A stretch of 7,936 bases of DNA, from contig JAIOSH010000285.1 of assembly GCA_021107685.1 (NCBI GenBank), positions 1 to 7,936 of the forward strand. Reading direction: 5' to 3'. Below, in pieces: positions 1 through 6,354 of the stretch. The notes under the pieces were generated by a model that was not told where the DNA came from, did not search any database, and was given only the letters and a program-made list of their open reading frames with translations. The first letter of the stretch is position 1; each line of letters starts with the position of its first letter. The stretch comes from Bacteroidales bacterium (lineage in GTDB: Bacteria > Bacteroidota > Bacteroidia > Bacteroidales > SMBSF39). A program made the position numbers and the translations under genes.

Positions 1-738
1 AATAATACCTATAAGATTATCATCTTCCATAACAGCAGTAGCACCCAATCTTTTAGAAGATATTTCCATAATAGTTGAATTAATATCGTCATAGGCATTC
101 ACTTTTGGAACTTCATTATTAATATATAAATCCGATACTTTTAAATACATTTTTTTACCTAAAGCTCCACCAGGATGATATTTAGCAAAATCATAAGTCG
201 TAAAACCCCGACATTCCAATACACAAACTGCAAGAGCATCGCCCATTACTAATTGAGCAGTAGTACTTGAAGTTGGAATTAGATTATTGGAACAAGCTTC
301 TTTATCTACTGTAGTATTAATAATATAATCAGCTTGTTTTGCAAGATATGAATCCATATTCCCTACTAAAGCTATCAGTTTGCTTCCACTCATTTTTAAT
401 AAAGGCACAAGGATTTTTATTTCAGGAGTGTTGCCACTATTTGAAATACAAATGATTATATCATCTTTTCGTATTGTTCCCAAATCACCATGAATTGCAT
501 CAGCAGCATGCATAAATGTTGACGGAGTGCCGGTAGAATTTAATGTAGATACAATTTTTACAGCAATATTGGCACTTTTCCCTATACCTGTAATTATAAC
601 TCTTCCTGATGAATTATATATTAATTCTACAGATTTGATAAAATCTTCATTAATATAATTTATTAAATTTTTTATAGCATCAATTTCATTATTTATTGTT
701 GATAATGCTATTTCTTGAATTTTTTTAAAAGTTTTCAA
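1..738 (-). CDS. kdsD: Arabinose-5-phosphate isomerase, KpsF/GutQ family (3' end cut by window edge)
   Basis: Cytoplasmic sugar-phosphate isomerase predicted to convert ribulose 5-phosphate to arabinose 5-phosphate, the first step towards Kdo for lipopolysaccharide. 246 residues are visible. The SIS domain spans about residues 40-175, with GIGKS at 51-55, SNSGNTPE at 99-106 and KYHPGGALGK at 186-195. K54, H83, E106, E147 and H188 are all five residues below the catalytic K59, H88, E111, E152 and H193 of E. coli KdsD, which supports both the function and the chosen start. A CBS region begins near residue 203 and runs off the window; the family is usually about 320 residues. The start is TTG (736-738): an in-frame stop lies at 751-753 and the first in-frame ATG is codon 76, inside the SIS domain. 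It is divergent from recQ. A paralogous sugar isomerase of the same family is the only real alternative. Confidence 0.93.
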   Translation of the reverse strand, partial: MKTFKKIQEIALSTINNEIDAIKNLINYINEDFIKSVELIYNSSGRVIITGIGKSANIAVKIVSTLNSTGTPSTFMHAADAIHGDLGTIRKDDIIICISNSGNTPEIKILVPLLKMSGSKLIALVGNMDSYLAKQADYIINTTVDKEACSNNLIPTSSTTAQLVMGDALAVCVLECRGFTTYDFAKYHPGGALGKKMYLKVSDLYINNEVPKVNAYDDINSTIMEISSKRLGATAVMEDDNLIGII

Positions 739-806
739 TTTATAAAATTTTTATATCTTTACTATGTAATTTATACAGTTTTATTTGATTTTGTGAAATA
801 TGTATA

Positions 807-818
807 GCCCCGAAGGGA
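807..818. repeat. CCCCGAAGGG-type short hairpin motif
   Basis: GCCCCGAAGGGA forms a small hairpin (three G-C pairs around GAA) in otherwise very AT-rich DNA. From memory, CCCCGAAGGGG- and CTCCGTAGGAG-type hairpins occur as short interspersed intergenic repeats in several Bacteroidota genomes, so this may be a degenerate copy. That assignment is an inference; only the hairpin and the local composition shift are seen directly. Confidence 0.3.
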
Positions 819-981
819 CAAGCGGTATAACTGAACTATTGTTTTGTAAAAGTTTGTAAAAAAACAAAATTTAAACGATTAATTGATATTATAATTATTA
901 CAAAAATACATACATAAAAACTATAAAAAAAATAATATATTTTACAATTTTTAGTAAAAATTTAAAAATTAATAAAATAAA

Positions 982-1015
982 TTTGTTTTATAAATTTTAA
1001 TTTTATTTAAATTTG
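982..1015 (+). promoter_or_regulatory. Possible Bacteroidota-type promoter for recQ
   Basis: TAAATTTG at 1008-1015 fits the Bacteroidota -7 consensus TAnnTTTG, and a TTTG at 982-985 lies 22 bases upstream, near the accepted spacing for the -33 element. Transcription would begin near 1022, giving a leader of roughly 70 bases. A second TAAATTTG overlaps the -33 element (978-985). Chance matches are likely in DNA this AT-rich, so confidence is low. Confidence 0.32.
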
Positions 1016-1090
1016 TATTACAAGTGAATTTTAACATTAACTTTATATAATAAATATTAAAAATACAATTTTAAAAAACTGAATTAGGAA

Positions 1091-3295
1091 ATGACGATAA
1101 AAGAAGATCATTCTCTTCGTGAGCTATTAAAAAAAATATTTGGATTTGAGAGCTTTAAAGGGAATCAGGAAGCAATAATAAAAAGCGTTTTAGCCGGAAA
1201 TGATACATTTGTTATTATGCCAACCGGTGGAGGGAAATCAATGTGTTATCAATTACCCGCAATAACAAATAGTGGAACATCAATTATTGTTTCTCCATTA
1301 ATAGCTTTAATGAAGAATCAGGTAGATGCTATACGGAATTTTGGAGCTGAAGTAGGTATTGCACATTTTTTAAATTCATCTCTTTCAAAAATTGAAATCG
1401 CTCAAGTTAAGGATGATGTGATAAAAGGCAAAACTAAATTATTGTATGTAGCTCCGGAATCTTTGACAAAAGAAGAGAATGTCAATTTTTTAAAAAACAT
1501 TAAAATTTCTTTATATGCAATAGATGAAGCTCATTGTATTTCGGAATGGGGACATGATTTCAGACCTGAATATAGAAGGTTAAGACCTATTATTGACACT
1601 ATCGGTCAAAAAGTTCCGATTATGGCTTTAACTGCTACTGCTACTCCAAAGGTTCAGCAGGATATTCAGAAAAATTTGAATATGCTTAATGCAAATGTTT
1701 TTAAATCTTCATTTAACAGACCTAACTTATATTATGAAGTACGACCCAAAACCAAAGATGTTATAAAAGACATAATAAAATATATTAAAACCCAACCCGG
1801 AAAATCGGGTATTGTATATTGCCTTAGCAGAAAAAAAGTTGAGGAATTAGCCGAAACATTACAGGTAAATGGTATAAAAGCACTTCCTTATCATGCCGGT
1901 TTGGATACACTAACCCGAAGAACAAATCAGGATAAATTCCTAATGGAAGATGAAGATGTTATAGTTGCTACTATTGCTTTTGGAATGGGAATTGATAAAC
2001 CGGATGTTCGTTTTGTAATTCACCATGATATACCCAAAAGCCTTGAAGGTTATTATCAGGAAACAGGAAGAGCAGGACGTGATGATGGTGAAGGTAATTG
2101 TATTGTTTTTTACAGCTACGATGATATTCAAAAATTAGAAAAATTTACGAAAGACAAGCCTGTTGCTGAACAGGAAATTGCCAAACAACTACTTATAGAA
2201 ACTGTATCTTATGCCGAATCATCTGTTTGTCGCCGTATGCAATTACTTCATTATTTCGGAGAAGTTGCTAAGGAAGATAATTGTCATAGCTGCGATAATT
2301 GCTTACATCCTAAACAAAGATTTGAAGGACAGGATTATGTGAAAATTGTTATAGAAACAGTAAAAGAAGTAAAACAACTTTTCAAGACAAAACATATTAT
2401 TAATATCTTAATCGGCAAAAGCACAGCTACCCTGAAATCATTCAAACATAATAAAATTAAATCTTTCGGAAGAGGTGCCGATTTTGATGAAAAATTCTGG
2501 AATGCTGTAATCCGTCAGTCTTTAATTCAACGCTTACTTGTTAAAGATATTGAGAACTATGGTTTGTTAAAAATCAGCAAAGAAGGAGAAAAATACCTGA
2601 AAAAGCCATATTCAATAATGCTTGCTAAAGACCACGACTATGAAAATCCCGATGATGAGGAAGACTTTTTTTCTGCTGCAGGTGCTCATAAAACAAGCAC
2701 AACTGATAAAACACTTTTTTTACTTTTGAAAGACCTTAGAAAAGAAATATCACGAAAAGAAAATTTACCTCCATTTGTTATTTTTCAGGACCCTTCATTA
2801 GAGGATATGGCTATACAGTATCCTGTAAAATATGATGAACTACTACAAATTACCGGTGTAGGTACAGGTAAAGCTAAGAAATACGGTAAGCCTTTTGTAG
2901 ATCTTATTTGTAAATATGTTGAAGAAAACGAAATTGAACGACCTATGGATATGGTTGTAAAATCAGTTATTAATAAATCAGGTCTAAAAGTTTATATAAT
3001 ACATAGTATTGATAGAAAACTTGCACTTGAAGATATTGCATTTACTAAAAATCTCACCGTTGATAGTCTTTTAAAAGAAGTTGAAAGCATTGTAGCTGCA
3101 GGTACTAAAATTGATATTAATTATTATATTAATGAATATGTTGATGAATATCATCAGGAAGAAATTTATGAGTATTTTAAAGAAGCAGAATCGGATTCTA
3201 TTGGAATGGCTTTGGAAGAATTAGGCGAAGATGAATTTAATGAAGAAGAAGTCCGGCTTATGAGAATTAAATTTATGTCGGAAATAGGTAATTAG
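1091..3295 (+). CDS. recQ: ATP-dependent DNA helicase RecQ
   Basis: A 734-residue superfamily 2 helicase that unwinds DNA 3'-to-5' in recombination and fork repair. Motif 0 glutamine is near Q26; Walker A MPTGGGKS is at 43-50; DEAH (145-148) opens the RecQ aromatic-rich loop EAHCISEWGHDFRPEY; TATAT is at 181-185; and motif VI QETGRAGRD is at 323-331. Four zinc-binding cysteines (380, 398, 401, 404) mark the zinc subdomain, followed by the RQC winged helix (about 410-510). An HRDC domain covers about 538-613, including LQITGVGTGKAKKYG. The last ~115 residues extend beyond the roughly 610-residue E. coli protein; this helical tail, probably a helix-turn-helix module followed by an acidic stretch, is usual in Bacteroidota RecQ. 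No key residue is missing. The ATG at 1091 places motif 0 at the normal distance. It probably leads an operon with the next two genes, 30 bases downstream. Confidence 0.97.
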   Translation: MTIKEDHSLRELLKKIFGFESFKGNQEAIIKSVLAGNDTFVIMPTGGGKSMCYQLPAITNSGTSIIVSPLIALMKNQVDAIRNFGAEVGIAHFLNSSLSKIEIAQVKDDVIKGKTKLLYVAPESLTKEENVNFLKNIKISLYAIDEAHCISEWGHDFRPEYRRLRPIIDTIGQKVPIMALTATATPKVQQDIQKNLNMLNANVFKSSFNRPNLYYEVRPKTKDVIKDIIKYIKTQPGKSGIVYCLSRKKVEELAETLQVNGIKALPYHAGLDTLTRRTNQDKFLMEDEDVIVATIAFGMGIDKPDVRFVIHHDIPKSLEGYYQETGRAGRDDGEGNCIVFYSYDDIQKLEKFTKDKPVAEQEIAKQLLIETVSYAESSVCRRMQLLHYFGEVAKEDNCHSCDNCLHPKQRFEGQDYVKIVIETVKEVKQLFKTKHIINILIGKSTATLKSFKHNKIKSFGRGADFDEKFWNAVIRQSLIQRLLVKDIENYGLLKISKEGEKYLKKPYSIMLAKDHDYENPDDEEDFFSAAGAHKTSTTDKTLFLLLKDLRKEISRKENLPPFVIFQDPSLEDMAIQYPVKYDELLQITGVGTGKAKKYGKPFVDLICKYVEENEIERPMDMVVKSVINKSGLKVYIIHSIDRKLALEDIAFTKNLTVDSLLKEVESIVAAGTKIDINYYINEYVDEYHQEEIYEYFKEAESDSIGMALEELGEDEFNEEEVRLMRIKFMSEIGN

Positions 3296-3325
3296 TATTA
3301 TATAAAAAAATAAAAAAATAATTCA

Positions 3326-3943
3326 ATGAAAATTAATTTTAACTTAATATTAAATGTTATTCTTTTTATCGGACTTGTAATTCTTTATTTTTTTCATTTT
3401 TCAGATAATAATAAAAATGAAAAATTACATAATCCTCCAATAATTGCAAACACAGCCTCAGGTTCTTTATCAATTGCATTTGTTAATTCAGATGTTTTTT
3501 TAGAAAAATATGAATTAGTAAATCAATTAAAAAAAGAATTAGATAAGCAAGGTAAAAAAATGGAGGCAGAAATATTATCCAAACAACAAGCCTATGAAAA
3601 AGATGCTGTATATTTTCAGGAACAAGTTGCAAAAAATGCCCTTTCTGAGGAAAGTGCCCAGATAATATATAAGCAACTTATGCAGGAACAAGATAAATTA
3701 ATTGAACTTAGAGATAAATACACAAATGAAATTTATAAAAAAGAGAATGATATGAATATACTTCTTTTGGATAGTATAACTAACTTTTTAAAACGCTATA
3801 ATAAAATACTCAATTTTGACTATATTTTAAGTTATAACAAAGCAGGTAATATATTGTTTGCCAAAGACACCCTGGATATTACCGAAAGTGTTTTGTATGA
3901 ATTAAATAAAGAATATAAAGAAAAAAATCCAGTTAAAAATTAA
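3326..3943 (+). CDS. OmpH/Skp-family envelope protein, membrane-anchored
   Basis: A 205-residue protein of the OmpH/Skp type, a family that includes the trimeric periplasmic chaperone for outer-membrane proteins. One hydrophobic segment (about 6-25) is followed by an Asn-rich stretch with no clear signal-peptidase site, so it may stay anchored in the inner membrane facing the periplasm. IAFVNSDVFLEKYE (50-63) is the family's first strand and helix start. Residues about 62-148 are a charged coiled coil rich in Lys, Glu and Gln. FDYILSYNKAGNILFAKD (164-181) followed by LDITESVLYELNKEYK is the typical C-terminal return of Bacteroidota members. It lies 30 bases after recQ and its TAA overlaps the next ATG by one base, so it is almost certainly translated with the lipoprotein gene. 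Family assignment is firm; a chaperone role is inferred. Confidence 0.87.
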   Translation: MKINFNLILNVILFIGLVILYFFHFSDNNKNEKLHNPPIIANTASGSLSIAFVNSDVFLEKYELVNQLKKELDKQGKKMEAEILSKQQAYEKDAVYFQEQVAKNALSEESAQIIYKQLMQEQDKLIELRDKYTNEIYKKENDMNILLLDSITNFLKRYNKILNFDYILSYNKAGNILFAKDTLDITESVLYELNKEYKEKNPVKN

Positions 3944-4299
3944 TGATACAAAGAGTTATAATAATTATATTGTTGCTTGTAACTCAATTATCCTGTAATA
4001 ATATAAGCAATCATCAAAAACCTACTCCCGAAAACTTAATTTCCCGCAATGAAATGGTAGATATTTTTGTGGATATACAGCTTGTTGAAGCTATTCTGAC
4101 GCAAAAGCAAAAAAAGACACCGGATATTAAATTTCATACAAATAATTATTACAAATCTATCTTTGAAAAACACAATATAACTCAAAAAGATTTCGAGGAG
4201 AACCTACAATATTACCAACAAAATATTGAAAAATTGGATGAAATTTTTGCAGATGTTATCACGCATTTAAGTATGAAGCAAAGTGAGATCAACAAATAG
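3943..4299 (+). CDS. DUF4296-like small lipoprotein
   Basis: A 118-residue predicted lipoprotein. A hydrophobic signal (residues 5-16) ends in a lipobox with Cys18 (QLSC), and Asn19 follows. The mature part has the pattern I associate with Bacteroidota DUF4296: PENLISRNEMVDIFVDIQLVEA (29-50), then NNYYKSIFEKHNITQKDFEENLQYY (67-91), then a final helix with LDEIFADVITHLS. It is wholly helical in appearance and has no catalytic motif, so no biochemical function can be given; the likely site is the periplasmic face of an envelope membrane. Its ATG overlaps the stop of the OmpH-like gene (TAATG), implying translational coupling and perhaps a shared envelope role. It is the last gene of the plus-strand run. 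Confidence 0.82.
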   Translation: MIQRVIIIILLLVTQLSCNNISNHQKPTPENLISRNEMVDIFVDIQLVEAILTQKQKKTPDIKFHTNNYYKSIFEKHNITQKDFEENLQYYQQNIEKLDEIFADVITHLSMKQSEINK

Positions 4300-4391
4300 T
4301 GCTGTGTCTCCATAGCTCCGTAAGAGTGCCTATGGTAGAAGTGCTTCGGACTTCCGACTGCTCTTTAGGGCGTTATGATGTCTCCGAAGAT
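4300..4391. repeat. Inverted-repeat island between convergent genes
   Basis: The whole gap between the lipoprotein and response-regulator stops is noticeably less AT-rich than its flanks and densely structured. CCATAG (4310-4315) pairs with CTATGG (4330-4335), with an inner CTC/GAG pair (4316-4318, 4324-4326). GAAGT (4338-4342) pairs with ACTTC (4350-4354) around GCTTCGG; an alternative fold is TCGGA/TCCGA (4346-4350, 4353-4357). CTTCGGA (4344-4350) can also pair with TCCGAAG (4383-4389). TGTCTCC occurs directly repeated at 4305-4311 and 4379-4385, near the edges. No U-run follows any stem, so these are not classical intrinsic terminators, although the position suits bidirectional 3'-end formation. 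A short interspersed repeat resembling CTCCGTAGGAG-type elements is the main alternative. Confidence 0.5.
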
Positions 4392-4397
4392 ACTATA

Positions 4398-5153
4398 TTA
4401 AAACCTTAACTCTTTTTTTAATTCCTTTATCCTGCTTTTACTTACTTTAATATTATTACCATTTTTCAGGATAACTACGAAATTGTCTTTCGCATAATGC
4501 TCCATACGGATAATCTGGTCAAGTTTTACTATATCCGAACGATGGATACGTATGAAATGTGAAGCCGGCAGATGTTCTTCAAAATAATTCATTGTTTCCT
4601 GCTTCAAATACTTTTCATTCTTTGTATAAATCATCACATAATCATCCTGTGCCTCGACATGCTGAATTTCGTCAACAGGAATTACATTGATTTTTGAACC
4701 GGATTTTACAACAACCCTTTCAAGCATATCTTTACTTCTATGAACATGTTCAATTAGCCGGTAAACTTTTTTATTTTTTTTCTTTTTATTTTCTAAGCTG
4801 TCAAATGCTTTTTCTATTGATTTTTGGAAACGCTCCCGTGAAAATGGTTTTAACAGGTAATCCACAGCATTTATATCAAAAGCTTTAATAGCAAAGTTGT
4901 CGTAAGCAGTAGTGAAAATAATTCCGGGAATTTCATCAAGCAGTTCCAGCATTTCAAATCCAGATAGTTTGGGCATTTGAATATCTAAAAATATAATATC
5001 CGGCTTATGTTCATTAATTGCTTTGAAACCTGCGAACCCATTATCACATTCACTTATCAAAATAATATTTTTATAGTCTTTTAAATATGCTTTTATTAAA
5101 TCACGTGCCGGTTCTTCATCCTCAATAATAATTGCTGTTATTTTCTTATTCAT
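4398..5153 (-). CDS. LytTR-family response regulator (LytR/AlgR type)
   Basis: A 251-residue cytoplasmic DNA-binding response regulator, the usual length for the family. The receiver domain (about 5-120) has the acidic pocket E11/D12/E13, phospho-acceptor D57 in FLDIQMP, Thr81/Thr82 and the conserved lysine K102 in LLKPF. A lysine-rich linker (about 121-130) leads to a LytTR DNA-binding domain (about 147-248) with the signatures DEIQHVEAQDDYVMIY (161-176), FIRIHRSDIV (200-209) and ILKNGNNIKVSKSR (228-241). All receiver residues needed for phosphorylation are present. It lies nine bases downstream of the LytS-like kinase gene on the same strand and is evidently its cognate regulator. Such proteins bind short direct repeats upstream of targets; the target here is unknown. 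It converges on the lipoprotein gene. Confidence 0.95.
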   Translation of the reverse strand: MNKKITAIIIEDEEPARDLIKAYLKDYKNIILISECDNGFAGFKAINEHKPDIIFLDIQMPKLSGFEMLELLDEIPGIIFTTAYDNFAIKAFDINAVDYLLKPFSRERFQKSIEKAFDSLENKKKKNKKVYRLIEHVHRSKDMLERVVVKSGSKINVIPVDEIQHVEAQDDYVMIYTKNEKYLKQETMNYFEEHLPASHFIRIHRSDIVKLDQIIRMEHYAKDNFVVILKNGNNIKVSKSRIKELKKELRF

Positions 5154-5162
5154 GGTTTCTGT

Positions 5163-6212
5163 TTACTTGATTTTTGGAAATTTTATCAAAACCTCAAATT
5201 GTTTTTTGTTGTTATTAATTTTCAAAAGGTCATCGCGATGATAAATCAATTGCAGGCGATGTTTGATGTTTTTAAGACCAATGCCCTCGCCTTTTTGAAT
5301 AACGGCATTATTGTCATAATCGTTAATTATTTTAATAAGTAAATAATTTTCTTTTGATATACATTCTAATTTTACAACAACTTCTTCGGTGCTGGTATAA
5401 ACCCCGTGTTTTATGGTGTTTTCTATCAAAGGCTGCAAAATCATATTCGGTATTTTAATTTTTAGGCAGCTTTCAGGTACATTACTAATATATTTCAAGC
5501 GTTTTCCAAATCTTATCTTCTCAATATCTAAGTATCGTTGCATGTTATCTAATTCCTGCTCTATGCTTGCGTTTTCATTTTTATCATTACCAAGTGAATA
5601 TCTCAAAAAATCGGATAGCTTTATAATCATTTCCTGTGCTTTAGATGGATTGGTAATTGTAAGAGAACTAACAGAATTTAGACTATTGAATAAAAAATGC
5701 GGATTAATTTGTGATTTTAAAGCATTTAACTCGGCTTCTTTTATCAGAGTATTTAATTTTTCTTCAATCCTGATCTTTTCCTGTAAATCTTCATAATACA
5801 GGATAACATAATAAAGTAAAACAAATACTGAGTAAAACATTATTCCTGTAATGGCACGCCATGGTAATGAAATCCTTAAAAAGTCAAGATATATATTATT
5901 ATCAAAAATAGCTTGTAAAATAAAAAAACTAATACTTAACCATAAACCTATAGTAATAGTAGCAATAAGTAAATGACTAATGAATAGATTATATTTTGAT
6001 GAATAACCGCTTCTGCTAAAGCGAATGACATACCATAAATTTATCCCTGTTACAGCAAATAATCCATTGAAAATAAACGCATCTACAAAAGCCTGTTCAT
6101 AGTTTATATGATAGAAAAAATGCAATATACCTGTATGGATAAGTATTATTAATATCCATACAGATATATAAATTACTAAGTATTTTTTATGCTTTATTAT
6201 TGGATTAAACAT
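5163..6212 (-). CDS. LytS/YehU-type sensor histidine kinase, four membrane helices
   Basis: A 349-residue inner-membrane kinase partnered with the adjacent LytTR regulator. Hydrophobic segments at about 11-33, 42-63, 78-102 and 118-140 suggest four membrane helices with short loops and no recognisable extracellular sensor domain. A coiled-coil linker (about 140-164) leads to the His_kinase (PF06580-type) box LKSQINPHFLFNSLNS, with phospho-acceptor H172 in NPHFLFN. The ATPase domain shows the N-box LQPLIENTIKHG (259-270, N265) and the glycine box GEGIGLKNIKHRL (308-320), all intact. The signal is unknown; it may be sensed within the membrane. The ATG at 6210-6212 precedes the first helix directly. 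The upstream region carries clustered palindromes that could be control sites. Confidence 0.94.
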   Translation of the reverse strand: MFNPIIKHKKYLVIYISVWILIILIHTGILHFFYHINYEQAFVDAFIFNGLFAVTGINLWYVIRFSRSGYSSKYNLFISHLLIATITIGLWLSISFFILQAIFDNNIYLDFLRISLPWRAITGIMFYSVFVLLYYVILYYEDLQEKIRIEEKLNTLIKEAELNALKSQINPHFLFNSLNSVSSLTITNPSKAQEMIIKLSDFLRYSLGNDKNENASIEQELDNMQRYLDIEKIRFGKRLKYISNVPESCLKIKIPNMILQPLIENTIKHGVYTSTEEVVVKLECISKENYLLIKIINDYDNNAVIQKGEGIGLKNIKHRLQLIYHRDDLLKINNNKKQFEVLIKFPKIK

Positions 6213-6256
6213 TGTGTAACTATTCAGTGTTTTAACAGGAAATGCTTGAAAATATT

Positions 6257-6316
6257 ATGCCATTGGCATCCCTATGGAATAAGTTATAACTTATAACGAA
6301 AATGTATTGCAATACA
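6257..6316. promoter_or_regulatory. Cluster of three palindromes upstream of the kinase operon
   Basis: Three palindromes lie within 60 bases in the gap between the kinase start and the end of the secreted-protein gene. ATGCCATTGGCAT (6257-6269) has a single central base. AAGTTATAACTT (6281-6292) is perfect and overlaps a second arrangement, GTTATAA-C-TTATAAC (6283-6297). TGTATTGCAATACA (6303-6316) is a perfect 14-mer. They are 45-105 bases upstream of the kinase ATG, a natural operator position. Read on the minus strand, the last one is followed by TTTT and might instead weakly terminate the secreted-protein transcript. No clear TAnnTTTG promoter is visible here. The palindromes are seen directly; a regulatory role is inferred. 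Confidence 0.42.
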
Positions 6317-6354
6317 ATGATATGGTTTCGTTTACTCTGTTTTTATATTATATT

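Larger units (their letters stand above)
739..1090. other. AT-rich divergent intergenic region
   Basis: This 352-base stretch between the divergent isomerase and recQ genes has no credible coding sequence. It should carry both promoters. It is extremely AT-rich apart from a short GC-richer patch at about 802-826 (listed separately). An imperfect inverted repeat (TTTTGT at 842-847, ACAAAA at 864-869) and a tandem GTTTGTAAA-like repeat (841-860) lie just right of that patch; both are weak in such a biased background. A minus-strand TATTTTTG (complement of 901-908) fits the Bacteroidota -7 pattern for the isomerase gene but has no partner -33 element. Confidence 0.7.

Noticed and set aside
841..870. 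Inverted repeat TTTTGT/ACAAAA and tandem GTTTGTAAA as an operator
   Set aside because: It is short and made of A/T-biased words in an AT-rich region, so chance occurrence is likely.
1940..2131. Minus-strand 63-codon ORF inside recQ
   Set aside because: It sits opposite the conserved helicase motifs of recQ, has low-complexity content and no family resemblance: a shadow frame.
4310..4354. Classical intrinsic terminators for the convergent genes
   Set aside because: The stems are present but no T-run follows on either strand, so the standard definition is not met; listed as a repeat island instead.
4288..4381. Possible integron attC site (CAAC on the left, GGGCGTTATG on the right)
   Set aside because: The spacing is in range, but the right core does not fit GTTRRRY and the two core sites do not pair well. 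No integrase or further cassettes are visible.
5413..5796. Plus-strand 127-codon ORF opposite the histidine kinase
   Set aside because: It overlaps the antisense of the conserved H-box and N-box; its content is explained by the real gene.
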